Origin: Oceanospirillales bacterium
Lineage (GTDB): Bacteria; Pseudomonadota; Gammaproteobacteria; Xanthomonadales; SZUA-36
DNA length: 35,000 nucleotides
Assembly: GCA_003232965.1 (NCBI GenBank)
Contig: QIKG01000107.1
Location: 1-35,000 of the forward strand
Direction: 5' to 3'
The position numbers were made by a program, and so were the translations under genes. The notes under the pieces were generated by a model. It had not been told where the DNA came from, searched no databases, and saw nothing but the letters and a program-made list of their open reading frames with translations. Positions 16,666 to 25,165 of this stretch are shown one piece after another. Within the stretch, counting starts at the first letter, position 1. Every line of letters starts with the position of its first letter.

Positions 16666-19600
16666 TCACTCAATTGCAATAGCTTGTTTGTAATCTAATG
16701 TGCTGTAAAGCGCCTTTCGTCTGATACTTCGAATCGTGCTCAGAATTGATGCGGCAGAAGCTTCTTCAGCGATAAAACCCAAACTATAATCTTTTACACG
16801 TTCCGCCGGTGCGCCTAAATCAAAACATATCAGTGGTATGTTTAACTGCATTAATTCCTGAGTCACATATGAGAATGTTTCTGGCCAGATAGATGGTAAA
16901 ACACAGATGTTAATCCCATACTGGTAGATTAGTTCGGGAAGTTCACTGTGACGATATGAGCCATGAACAATAAAATTCGGTAGCTCACAGGCATATTGTG
17001 GATTGATTTTACCCAATAATACAATTTTCGCTGCGGGCTCACTTTTACTTAATTCCTGGGCTAAGTCGATAACAATTTTAGCACCTTTAGAAAGGTTTAG
17101 GTTGCCCACAACACCGATGACTAGACGGTCTGTTTGCGGGGCTGGGTCCAAAGGTTGAAAGTCTTTCAGAGGCTGGTGTGGCTTTACCGATGTTTTTTCC
17201 GAATCAAGCGGCCATGCGCGTGCGGCAATATCAAGACTCGCTTGTGAGAAACACACGATTTTGTGCGCCTTGGACAAAAGGTCACCCCATGTCTTACGCC
17301 ACTCGATCATACTCACACTGTTTAGTTCAGAATTTTTATTTTTCCTCAGGCATCGCCCGCATTCTTCAATATTTTCAGGCACATAGCAATAATTATCGTT
17401 ATCATTAAGTAGTGTGTAGGAGGGGCAAATAGCATAGTAATCATGAAATAATATTTTGATTTTCAATTTAACATTCTCACTAAACCTTGAAATTGTATGC
17501 ACAATTTCTAAAGGTTCAGGCCAGCCCACAATATTGCTAATAACGATATCTGCTCGGTCTATTCTGCCAAGTAGTTTGCCTATCCAGTTGATATCAGCGA
17601 AGTTAAACAGTGCTTTGGCATGGTCAAATTCGACTTGCAACCTAAAGCACATATTGCCTGCGTCATATGTGAGTAAGATTATAGGCCGTCCACTATCTAA
17701 TGTTTCCTGCACCAATCGTGCCCGGTAAGCATTAGCACCCCCCCCTAAGGCATGGTCTAAAACAAAGAGTGGATTATTTACACAGCAAAGGTGCAAAGTT
17801 ATAGACTCTCGTAGAACTCGCCATTTATCTATATTGATAAATTTTTCAACTGAGCTTTTATACTCAGGCCATCGTGAATTAATTAACGATAGATGTTTTC
17901 TAATTAATGCTTGTTTTTCTTCTGCCGAAAACGAGCCTCCATGTTTGTGATACACATACAGATTGGGAACTAAATTGTTTCTATATCCGCTTGCTATGGC
18001 TCGTTGACACCAATCATTTTCCTCTCCATATCCCTTGCCAAATGCCGCCTCGTCAAAGCCGCCGATTTTATCCCAAACCTGACGGTTTATACCCATACAA
18101 AAACCAACTCCAGTGGGTGCGTCGAGTTCTATATTTGTTTGTATTTGTAGTTGCTTGAAAGAGTGATCTATTTCCTTAACTGATAATCCAGCGACTATTG
18201 AACTATCTTGAGGGAATTCTGGGTAGCTGAAAATTGTTGCGGCATTCGAAAACGGAGTGGTCGAGGCGATGGTAGGATCCTTTATGATAGGAAACATCAA
18301 GCGTTCAAGCCAGTCTGGAGGAACAATAGTATCAGAGTTTAATATTACAAAGTTATTGGTATCACCTTTCGCCGCTTTATTTACAGTTTTCACAAAGCCT
18401 ATATTGTTGTCATTGTTTAGCACCTGAATCTGTTTATTATTACGCTCGTATATATCCAATAGGGGTTTGACCCCGGCGTCGGTACTAGAATCGTTTACCA
18501 ATAGTATTTTGTGTTTAGGGTCAGTGTTTTTAACGAGCGAGGGAAGTAGTTCCTCCAAATGCATAACGCCGTTGTATATAGGTACCAGAATAGTAATTGA
18601 CTCAGTTAGCTCTGGTACGGAAACGGGGGTTTTCGAAATTAGATCCAATGTACCCTTCAGAGGCGTGCCTAAGATGTGTATAGGCTGATTATTTGAAGGT
18701 TTTAATCCCTCTGCGGGTAGCGGTGATCGTCCTTCAACTTTCCCAAAACGCAAATAATGCAACAATGGGTTCTGCCTGGAAGAAAACACATCAGGATATT
18801 GCTGATAATACCAGTTGGAATCAAATGCTTTTGATGGGCTCCTTCCTTCATTGCCTCCATAATCTATATAATGATCAAGCAATTCTCTATGGTTTTTATT
18901 TGCCAAGTCCGCATTGTTGTTTCGATAGTAATCCTTGTCAAACATGTTGGATTTGCTAACTAATCTTCTTGTGCGTAAAACTACAATCTTGTTATGAAAT
19001 AGTTTAAATGCGCCTAGCAGCGCGTTGATTACAGAATGTTGGCTTATTTTTTTGACCAAAAGTGTCACTCGCCAAGACCTCGAACTTTCTATCGCATAGA
19101 GCCGTTCTTCGGAAAGAAGTAATTCGTCTTTTACGCCCAATATCTCCTTGTCACAGATATGTGTCTGCTCTTCAAGCTCACTGACCCTCCCTTGGGCTTG
19201 TTCAAAGCGTTTCTCAAACTTACTTGCTTTCTCTTTGGCGCTCGCCAATTTTTTATTTAATTTTGTTGTTTCTAACTCTTTTTCATACAGTTTAGTATCC
19301 AGTTTCTTGGACTTGGCTACTGCTTTTTTTATTTTTGCTCTGAGGCTACCAACCTCGTTTTTGTATTTGACTAGCTTAGTGTCCAAGCCAACAAATTCGC
19401 CATCCCGCTCCTTTCGCACCTCAGCATAAAGTCTGCTCATAATCGGACTCGCATTGCTGAATTCCGAGTCAATTTTGTCAAGCCTGGCAATAGCCTGCCT
19501 GGAACCTGGGTTGCGTGTGAGTATAAGCAATGCCTCATAGGCTCCCCCAACCCAGTCACACAGCATAGGGTCAAGCAGAACATCCTCGGTGTTGTAAAAG

Positions 19601-20337
19601 TGGTGACGATGGCTCGAAGAGAGAAACTCTTCTACCTGTGGGGCGATTTCTTTAATCGTGTGCCATCCCTCGACATCAAGTTGTTCGCTAATCTTGGAAA
19701 TACTAGCCTGCCAGTTCTCAAGGAAGTGATAATATGTGAGGATAGCGCGGTTTTGGTTACGCGTGGCTTTCTCTGCATCTAATACATGTCGCAGCCAGAG
19801 CAGAACGGCATCGACGCGTTTCATACCGTTTCGCGCCTCAAGCGACTCACATACCTCGAGCGGATTACGGAAGGTGAGAACGGGGAAAACATTTATACCC
19901 CCTTCGCGCAACAGTTCCATGAAAAATGGTGCGAAGCGACAGATGCGAGGGTCTTTGATAACAAACAGAGCGGTAGCACCATAATCGGCAACAATAATTT
20001 CGTGTATTTCTTGTTTAATTTCTTTACGTCGTTTGACGGGAAGGCGGCTTATATCTAGTGGTTGCCAGTCGTCCCACGAACTACTTAACTCAGTTAGCAG
20101 ACTATCATGATATTTAACAAGGTCTGCCGGCTCCCAATGTCCGGCTTCATTGCTTGTGTTCGGGCCAACTAGGTTTTGTGGTAGTTTTGCGCCGGCGATG
20201 CCAAGCACGCGTGTTAGTGCTGAGGTGCCTGAACGATGCATACCAAGAGCCAGTAAGCAGGTAGGTTTTCCCTCATGTGCTTTCCTAACAGCTTTGATTT
20301 TGGTTATTTTGCTTATCTTTGTATCTTGTTCAGGCAT
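16666..20337 (-). CDS. Giant multidomain protein: sulfotransferase, coiled coil, GT2 and GT4 glycosyltransferases
   Basis: A 1223-aa cytoplasmic protein. Order from the ATG at 20337: a sulfotransferase-like domain (about 25-240) with ALGMHRSGTSALTRVL as 5'-phosphosulfate loop and LTFRNPLEVCESL as 3'-phosphate segment; a Lys/Glu-rich coiled coil (about 310-415); two copies of an FDxxYYxxNxDL...HYxxxGxxEGRSP motif (465-545) often found before glycosyltransferases; a GT2 domain (about 580-830) with ILVPIYNG, ILNSDTIVPPDW and GYGEENDWCQRA; and a GT4-like domain (about 855-1220) with VVGNLNLSKGAKIV and PSIWPETFSYVTQELM. It could polymerise and sulfate the glycan. GGTGGG precedes the ATG; the TTG five codons upstream is rejected. 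It is the first gene of the operon. Confidence 0.88.
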   Translation of the reverse strand: MPEQDTKISKITKIKAVRKAHEGKPTCLLALGMHRSGTSALTRVLGIAGAKLPQNLVGPNTSNEAGHWEPADLVKYHDSLLTELSSSWDDWQPLDISRLPVKRRKEIKQEIHEIIVADYGATALFVIKDPRICRFAPFFMELLREGGINVFPVLTFRNPLEVCESLEARNGMKRVDAVLLWLRHVLDAEKATRNQNRAILTYYHFLENWQASISKISEQLDVEGWHTIKEIAPQVEEFLSSSHRHHFYNTEDVLLDPMLCDWVGGAYEALLILTRNPGSRQAIARLDKIDSEFSNASPIMSRLYAEVRKERDGEFVGLDTKLVKYKNEVGSLRAKIKKAVAKSKKLDTKLYEKELETTKLNKKLASAKEKASKFEKRFEQAQGRVSELEEQTHICDKEILGVKDELLLSEERLYAIESSRSWRVTLLVKKISQHSVINALLGAFKLFHNKIVVLRTRRLVSKSNMFDKDYYRNNNADLANKNHRELLDHYIDYGGNEGRSPSKAFDSNWYYQQYPDVFSSRQNPLLHYLRFGKVEGRSPLPAEGLKPSNNQPIHILGTPLKGTLDLISKTPVSVPELTESITILVPIYNGVMHLEELLPSLVKNTDPKHKILLVNDSSTDAGVKPLLDIYERNNKQIQVLNNDNNIGFVKTVNKAAKGDTNNFVILNSDTIVPPDWLERLMFPIIKDPTIASTTPFSNAATIFSYPEFPQDSSIVAGLSVKEIDHSFKQLQIQTNIELDAPTGVGFCMGINRQVWDKIGGFDEAAFGKGYGEENDWCQRAIASGYRNNLVPNLYVYHKHGGSFSAEEKQALIRKHLSLINSRWPEYKSSVEKFINIDKWRVLRESITLHLCCVNNPLFVLDHALGGGANAYRARLVQETLDSGRPIILLTYDAGNMCFRLQVEFDHAKALFNFADINWIGKLLGRIDRADIVISNIVGWPEPLEIVHTISRFSENVKLKIKILFHDYYAICPSYTLLNDNDNYCYVPENIEECGRCLRKNKNSELNSVSMIEWRKTWGDLLSKAHKIVCFSQASLDIAARAWPLDSEKTSVKPHQPLKDFQPLDPAPQTDRLVIGVVGNLNLSKGAKIVIDLAQELSKSEPAAKIVLLGKINPQYACELPNFIVHGSYRHSELPELIYQYGINICVLPSIWPETFSYVTQELMQLNIPLICFDLGAPAERVKDYSLGFIAEEASAASILSTIRSIRRKALYSTLDYKQAIAIE

Positions 20338-20431
20338 ATAATACCCACCCAAACCTATATAAAATAGACATACTAACTCTTAATTTCCGCATGGAAGCGT
20401 GACTATAACACAAGCTCTTGACGCACCTGCA

Positions 20432-20530
20432 AATATCGATCAGCCCCTCTAAACCCTCTTCTTCATAGTGGCAAATATAGCGCCTAAATGTGCGTGGATA
20501 TACATTCACAGCGGACATGTTAATATTGCG
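20432..20530 (-). pseudogene. Fossil of a transposase helix-turn-helix (ISNCY/IS481-like)
   Basis: On the minus strand, in the gap between the giant glycosyltransferase gene and pssA, about 30 codons read VYPRTFRRYICHYEEEGLEG and LID. This matches the N-terminal helix-turn-helix of transposases that typically carry an ERTFRRYxxRYEEEGLEGLIDRR pattern. The match stops abruptly after LID, the usual basic residues are missing, and no catalytic domain or terminal inverted repeats remain. It is therefore a remnant. It marks an old insertion at the edge of the glycan island. Family assignment is by pattern only. Confidence 0.5.
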
Positions 20531-20556
20531 CGTAGTTAATGAACGGAATTTCATCG

Positions 20557-21360
20557 ATGACAGAACCCAGCACCAGCAATAAACCCTCACGCGGGGTTTA
20601 CCTGCTACCAAACCTAATGACAACAGCGGCGTTATTTGCTGGATATTATTCAATCGTTGCAGGTATTAACGGGCATTTTGAGAAAGCGGCAATTGCGATT
20701 CTATTGGCAGGTATTTTTGATGGTCTAGATGGCCGTATCGCCCGAATGACGAACACCCAAAGTGAATTCGGGGTGCAGTACGATAGCCTTTCGGATTTGA
20801 TTTCTTTTGGGCTGGCACCTTCGTTGCTGGCATATAACTGGTCACTGGCGAGCCTGCATGAGATATCCCCATTTATGGGTAAGCTCGGCTGGTTGGCGGC
20901 ATTTATTTATACCGCTTGCGCGGCGTTGCGACTGGCCCGTTTTAATACTCAGGTTGGGGTTGCCGATAAAGCGTATTTTCAAGGACTTGCCAGTCCGGCT
21001 GCAGCCGGGACCATGGCGGCCATAGTTTGGTTTGGTGTGGATCAGGGGGTAACAGGCAACAGCCTTGCCTGGCCGATGCTAGTGATAACTCCGCTGCTGG
21101 GATTATTAATGTTTAGCCGAATCCGTTATTTTAGTTTCAAGAGTGGGCCAGCCGGTGACCGGGTGCCTATACTCTGGATTTTCATTCTTATGCTGTTGCT
21201 GGTATTACTGGCAATTGACCCGCCGACGGTATTGCTGGTTGTCGGACTTGTGTATATCGCTTCCGGCTTTGTGTTCACGCTGATGGGCAAACAACGGCAC
21301 CGCAAAAGAAAAGAAGATGCTCAAAAACACAGCAGAGAAGCTGATATAGATGAGCAGTAG
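20557..21360 (+). CDS. pssA: CDP-diacylglycerol--serine O-phosphatidyltransferase
   Basis: A 267-aa inner-membrane enzyme of the CDP-alcohol phosphatidyltransferase family that makes phosphatidylserine, the precursor of phosphatidylethanolamine. The active-site motif DGx2ARx8Gx3Dx3D is complete, running from DGLDGRIARM to YDSLSD (about residues 54-76). RGVYLLPNLMTTAALFAGYY before it is typical of the PssA branch. About seven to eight hydrophobic segments follow and the tail is basic and polar. The ATG at 20557 has GGAA eight nt upstream; an in-frame ATG at 20539 lacks one and would add six residues. The 3' end overlaps the next gene by 11 nt. Confidence 0.93.
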   Translation: MTEPSTSNKPSRGVYLLPNLMTTAALFAGYYSIVAGINGHFEKAAIAILLAGIFDGLDGRIARMTNTQSEFGVQYDSLSDLISFGLAPSLLAYNWSLASLHEISPFMGKLGWLAAFIYTACAALRLARFNTQVGVADKAYFQGLASPAAAGTMAAIVWFGVDQGVTGNSLAWPMLVITPLLGLLMFSRIRYFSFKSGPAGDRVPILWIFILMLLLVLLAIDPPTVLLVVGLVYIASGFVFTLMGKQRHRKRKEDAQKHSREADIDEQ

Positions 21361-21832
21361 TCAGGAAAAAGCCATGTTGCTTGAGGCCATGGGTATTCAA
21401 CAGTGGCACTGCCGAGATACCATTGCAGAAGTAACTTCCCCAGCTGACCAGGCTCTAGTTGATAATGCTGTCGCGGTTTTGGTCACGGGAAACTCCAGCA
21501 GTGGCTGGCTTTGGCTGACAGAGACCTCTGTGAGTGAAAGAGAGCAGCGTTTGCTGGCTGATATACAGCGTGCTGTAAATTGTAATGATGGTGGCCTGCT
21601 TGCTCATGTCGATGCAACTTCGGCGGCTCGATTACTGGAAATTGCTATCAATGAGAATAAAATTAACCGACTGATGGTTTTTGGTAAGAGTGACTTTCAA
21701 GAGCAGGTCAAAACCAGTATTGAACAAACATCTGTAGTACAAATTTCTACACTGACACTGTCTGATCTAAGTCAGAGTCCAAGCGCAAAACGCCAACTCT
21801 GGACCGAACTAAAAAACCTGATAGCACAGTGA
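21350..21832 (+). CDS. holD: Probable DNA polymerase III psi subunit (HolD-like)
   Basis: A 160-aa protein recognised mainly by its position directly upstream of rimI and by two weak but well-placed similarities to HolD. These are an N-terminal LLEAMGIQQWHCRD (compare LQQLGITQWSLR in E. coli psi, the chi-binding end) and a C-terminal LSDLSQSPSAKRQLWTELK (compare LTDLRANPTARAALWQQI). Psi bridges the clamp loader to chi and thereby to SSB. The middle is poorly conserved, as usual for this fast-evolving family. The gene overlaps pssA by 11 nt and ends 9 nt before rimI. The assignment would be firm if a structural search found the psi fold. Confidence 0.68.
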   Translation: MSSSQEKAMLLEAMGIQQWHCRDTIAEVTSPADQALVDNAVAVLVTGNSSSGWLWLTETSVSEREQRLLADIQRAVNCNDGGLLAHVDATSAARLLEIAINENKINRLMVFGKSDFQEQVKTSIEQTSVVQISTLTLSDLSQSPSAKRQLWTELKNLIAQ

Positions 21833-21841
21833 TGCTCTGAA

Positions 21842-22309
21842 ATGGCCGCTAATCTTGCCAGCTCGAAGCTTGCTGAAATTCGCCGGATGCAGCCTGAAGA
21901 TCTCGATGAAGTCTTCCAAATTGAGCTTAAAGCCTATCCCTTTCCGTGGACCAGAGGCATATTTACCGACTGCCTAGAGTCCGGTTTTCCTGCATGGGTT
22001 ATGCAGCAAGACGGCGTGATTTGCGGGTATTCTCTGATGAGCATTGCAGCCGGGGAATCCCATTTGCTGAATCTCTGCATAGATCCTAATAATCAGGGTG
22101 CAGGTCTCGGTGCATATTTTCTAGATTGGTTGTTGTTAGAAGTTGCAAAGCAGGGCGCCCAAGTTGTTTTTTTGGAAGTCAGACCCAGCAATTTTGCGGC
22201 AATACGTTTGTATGAACAGCGTGGGTTCAATCAGATCGGGCTGCGGCCTGGGTATTATCGAACCGGTCCCAAGCGTGAAGATGCGCTGGTGATGGCGTTG
22301 CAGCTGTAA
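21842..22309 (+). CDS. rimI: Ribosomal protein bS18 alanine N-acetyltransferase RimI
   Basis: A 155-aa GNAT acetyltransferase that acetylates the N-terminal alanine of ribosomal protein S18. GNAT features are present: IRRMQPEDLDEVFQIELKAY at the start (an IR/MxxEDL entry typical of RimI), the acetyl-CoA-binding segment LCIDPNNQGAGLGAYFLDWL (Q/RxxGxG/A), and VFLEVRPSNFAAIRLYEQRGF near the end, ending with GLRPGYYR and a DALVMAL tail. The 9-nt gap after the HolD-like gene and the shared strand indicate one operon, as in E. coli holD-rimI. It is convergent with valS. Confidence 0.93.
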   Translation: MAANLASSKLAEIRRMQPEDLDEVFQIELKAYPFPWTRGIFTDCLESGFPAWVMQQDGVICGYSLMSIAAGESHLLNLCIDPNNQGAGLGAYFLDWLLLEVAKQGAQVVFLEVRPSNFAAIRLYEQRGFNQIGLRPGYYRTGPKREDALVMALQL

Positions 22310-22315
22310 CGCGAT

Positions 22316-22345
22316 CCCAAGCCCAAGCCCAAGCCCAAGCCCAAG
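22316..22345. repeat. Perfect hexanucleotide tandem repeat (CCCAAG)5
   Basis: Five perfect copies of CCCAAG start seven nt after the rimI stop codon, in the short gap between the convergent genes rimI and valS. A repeat this clean can change in copy number by slippage. It is outside coding sequence, so a change would not alter a protein. Confidence 0.95.
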
Positions 22346-22349
22346 TCAG

Positions 22350-22395
22350 GTGCTGGTATGGCGCGGGTATTAACACACGCCACAACACCCAGCAC
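22350..22395. terminator. Candidate bidirectional hairpin between rimI and valS
   Basis: An outer stem GTGCTGG/CCAGCAC (7 bp) encloses an inner stem TGGCG/CGCCA (5 bp) with a loop of about 14 nt and asymmetric bulges. It sits exactly between two convergent stop codons but has no T-run, so factor-independent termination is uncertain. Confidence 0.35.
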
Positions 22396-22399
22396 GGCT

Positions 22400-25159
22400 T
22401 CAGTCGAGAGCTTCCATTTTGCTGATTTGCTCCTGCAGTTGGTCTACTTTCAGCTGGTGAGTCTGCAGGCGCTCGCGCTCCTGGACTACAACGGCTTCAG
22501 GAGCATTGGCGACAAAGTTTTTGTTACCGAGCTTGCCTTTGGATTTTTGCAAGTCGATCTGCTCTTTCTGCAATTGCTTTTTCAGCCGGGAAACTTCTTC
22601 GGCAGTATCTATCAGACCCGTCAGCGGAATAAGCAGCTGCATTTTCTCAACCAGGGCAACGGCGCAATCTTCGCTTGAGCGGGTGGTGTCTTCGTCCAGA
22701 ATTTCGATAGACTCGATGCGTGCCAAGGCACAGAACAGTTCATTAAACCGCCCCAGCCGGGCCTTGTCTTCATCCTGAGTACCAGACAACAACAGTGGCA
22801 AGGGTTTGCCCGGGGGTAAATTGAGTTCACTACGGATACGCCGCACACCCTGGATCATTAATTTCAGCCAAGCAATATCCGCCTCGGCCGCATTATTAAT
22901 GCTGCCCGGTTGCGGATAAGGCTGGAGCATAATGGTCTCGGCCTTAATGCCCAACTCAGGCGCTATGCGTTGCCATATTTCTTCACTGATATAGGGCATA
23001 ACCGGATGTATCAGTCGTAAGATCCCTTCTAGTACGGTTAACAGAGTATGGCGGGTAGCATTTTTAGCGGCTGAATCACCGTATTTTAACTGGGGTTTAC
23101 TAAGCTCCAGATACCAGTCACAGAATTCATCCCAGACCAGTTCGTAAATAGCTTGGCTGGCAAGATCGAAGCGGTAGTTGTCGAAATGACCGCGAACTTC
23201 AGCAACCGTGCGCTCAAAGCGCGAGAGTATCCAGTTGTCGATAGCGGAAAGCTCGGAAGCCTGTGGTTTACTGGTGGTTTCGCCATCAATTTGCATTAAT
23301 ACATAGCGACTGGCATTCCAGAGTTTATTGCAGAAATTGCGATAACCCTCGATACGACCGAGTTCGAAACGAATATCACGACCATTGGTTGCCAGGGAAG
23401 CGAATGTAAAGCGCATAGCATCTGTGCCAAAGGCAGAAATACCATCTGGAAATTCTTTTCGCGTTGCTCGTTCAATCTCTGGAGCCATTTGTGGTTGCAT
23501 CAGGCCGGTGGTGCGTTTGCTAACCAAAGACTCCAGATCAATACCGTGGATCAAATCCAGGGGGTCGAGAACATTGCCCTTGGATTTAGACATTTTCTGA
23601 CCTTGGCTGTCACGAATCAGGCCGTGCATATAGACTTCGGTAAATGGCACCTTGCCGGTAAATTTGATGCCCATCATGATCATTCTGGCAACCCAGAAGA
23701 AAATGATGTCAAAGCCGGTGACCAGTACTGAAGTCGGGTAGAAGGTTTCCAAGCGCTCGGTTTTTTCAGGCCAGCCAAGGGTAGTGAAAGGCCACAGGGC
23801 AGAAGAGAACCAGGTATCGAGTACATCCTCATCTTGTCTTAGCTCAACATTAGCACTCAATTGGTGGCGCTTGCGGGCATCGGCTTCATCTAGGCCAACA
23901 TAAATATTACCCTCGTTGTCATACCAGGCGGGAATTCGGTGCCCCCACCACAGCTGCCGGGAAATACACCAGTCCTGGATATTGTTCATCCATTCAAAAT
24001 AAGTTTTTGACCAGTTTTCCGGTACAAAGCGAACCTCTCCGCTTTCAACGGCGGCAATTGCTGGCTTGGCCAGTGGTTCAATTTGCACATACCACTGGTC
24101 GGTGAGATACGGTTCGACAATTTCACCGGAGCGATCACCGCGAGGGATCATCAGGCGATGGTCTTCAATTTTTTCCAGTAAACCGGCGACTTCTAAATCT
24201 GCAACGATCTGCTTGCGCGCTGCAAAACGATCGAGCCCGCGATAGGCTTCCGGTACATTGTCGTTAAGGCTTGCATCCTCGTTGAGAATATTAATAATCG
24301 GCAAGTCATGGCGTTTACCAATATCGTAATCATTGAAATCGTGTGCCGGGGTGATTTTTACACAACCGGTGCCGAATTCGCTGTCGACATAATCATCTTC
24401 GATGACCGGTAGATAGCGATCGCAAAGTGGTAGTTCAAGCTCGGTTCCAAGCAGGTCGGTGTAACGATCATCGCCGGGGCTGACGGCAACTGCAACATCG
24501 CCAAGCATGGTTTCCGGGCGGGTTGTAGCCACAATTACATAGCCTTTGCCGTCCCGGCGGGGATAACGAATATGCCAGAGTTTGCCGTTTTCTTCTTCAG
24601 AGAGTACTTCAAGGTCGGAAAGGGCGGTGCGTAATACTGGATCCCAGTTGACCAGTCGTTTGCCGCGGTAAATCAGGCCTTCTTCGTGCAGGCTGACAAA
24701 TACTTTAGTTACCGCATCGGATAAATCTTCATCCATGGTAAAGCGGGAATTTTTCCAGTCAACCGAGGCGCCGAGGTGGCGCATCTGCTTGCTGATTTTG
24801 CCACCGGATTCGTCTTTCCACTTCCAAACTTCATCAACAAAGGCATCACGCCCCATGTCGCGCCGATGTTTGCCTTCGGCTGCCAGTCGTCGCTCAACTA
24901 CCATTTGGGTGGCGATACCTGCATGGTCCATACCCGGCTGCCAGAGGGTGTTGTCGCCCTGCATGCGGTGGTAGCGGGTGAGGATATCCATAACGGTATC
25001 TTGAAACGCATGCCCCATGTGCAAGGTGCCAGTCACATTAGGTGGCGGCAGCATAATGCAGTAGGGCTTTTCGCCGCCCTGCGGACTGAACCAGTCGTTT
25101 TCTTCCCAATAGTTGTACCAGCGTTGTTCAATTCCGCCGGGGTTATAACTTTTATCCAT
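22400..25159 (-). CDS. valS: Valyl-tRNA synthetase
   Basis: A 919-aa class Ia synthetase that charges tRNA-Val. The HIGH-type motif is in PPPNVTGTLHMGHAFQDT, the tryptophan-rich entry WQPGMDHAGIATQMVVE follows, and the CP1 editing domain with VIVATTRPETMLGDVAVAVSP is intact. The KMSKS loop is KMSKSKGNVLDP, and the C-terminal arm ends in a coiled coil (about 855-919) that contacts the tRNA. The start is ATG at 25159; a GTG two codons earlier has a slightly better Shine-Dalgarno spacing and is an alternative. The stop codon of pepA lies just upstream, so the two are coupled. The holC gene usually found between pepA and valS is not there. Confidence 0.97.
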   Translation of the reverse strand: MDKSYNPGGIEQRWYNYWEENDWFSPQGGEKPYCIMLPPPNVTGTLHMGHAFQDTVMDILTRYHRMQGDNTLWQPGMDHAGIATQMVVERRLAAEGKHRRDMGRDAFVDEVWKWKDESGGKISKQMRHLGASVDWKNSRFTMDEDLSDAVTKVFVSLHEEGLIYRGKRLVNWDPVLRTALSDLEVLSEEENGKLWHIRYPRRDGKGYVIVATTRPETMLGDVAVAVSPGDDRYTDLLGTELELPLCDRYLPVIEDDYVDSEFGTGCVKITPAHDFNDYDIGKRHDLPIINILNEDASLNDNVPEAYRGLDRFAARKQIVADLEVAGLLEKIEDHRLMIPRGDRSGEIVEPYLTDQWYVQIEPLAKPAIAAVESGEVRFVPENWSKTYFEWMNNIQDWCISRQLWWGHRIPAWYDNEGNIYVGLDEADARKRHQLSANVELRQDEDVLDTWFSSALWPFTTLGWPEKTERLETFYPTSVLVTGFDIIFFWVARMIMMGIKFTGKVPFTEVYMHGLIRDSQGQKMSKSKGNVLDPLDLIHGIDLESLVSKRTTGLMQPQMAPEIERATRKEFPDGISAFGTDAMRFTFASLATNGRDIRFELGRIEGYRNFCNKLWNASRYVLMQIDGETTSKPQASELSAIDNWILSRFERTVAEVRGHFDNYRFDLASQAIYELVWDEFCDWYLELSKPQLKYGDSAAKNATRHTLLTVLEGILRLIHPVMPYISEEIWQRIAPELGIKAETIMLQPYPQPGSINNAAEADIAWLKLMIQGVRRIRSELNLPPGKPLPLLLSGTQDEDKARLGRFNELFCALARIESIEILDEDTTRSSEDCAVALVEKMQLLIPLTGLIDTAEEVSRLKKQLQKEQIDLQKSKGKLGNKNFVANAPEAVVVQERERLQTHQLKVDQLQEQISKMEALD

Positions 25160-25165
25160 GTTCAC

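Noticed and set aside
18693..18959. Plus-strand frames across the giant glycosyltransferase gene
   Set aside because: They lie opposite a well-supported minus-strand gene and have no recognisable motifs; they are antisense shadows.
20418..20423. TTGACG as a -35 box for pssA
   Set aside because: No -10-like sequence lies at 16-18 nt, and the bases belong to the transposase fossil border.
22316..22345. Short repeats considered as a CRISPR array
   Set aside because: Units are 6 nt with no spacers, and no cas genes are present. The same applies to the repeats at 8419, 29672 and 34910.
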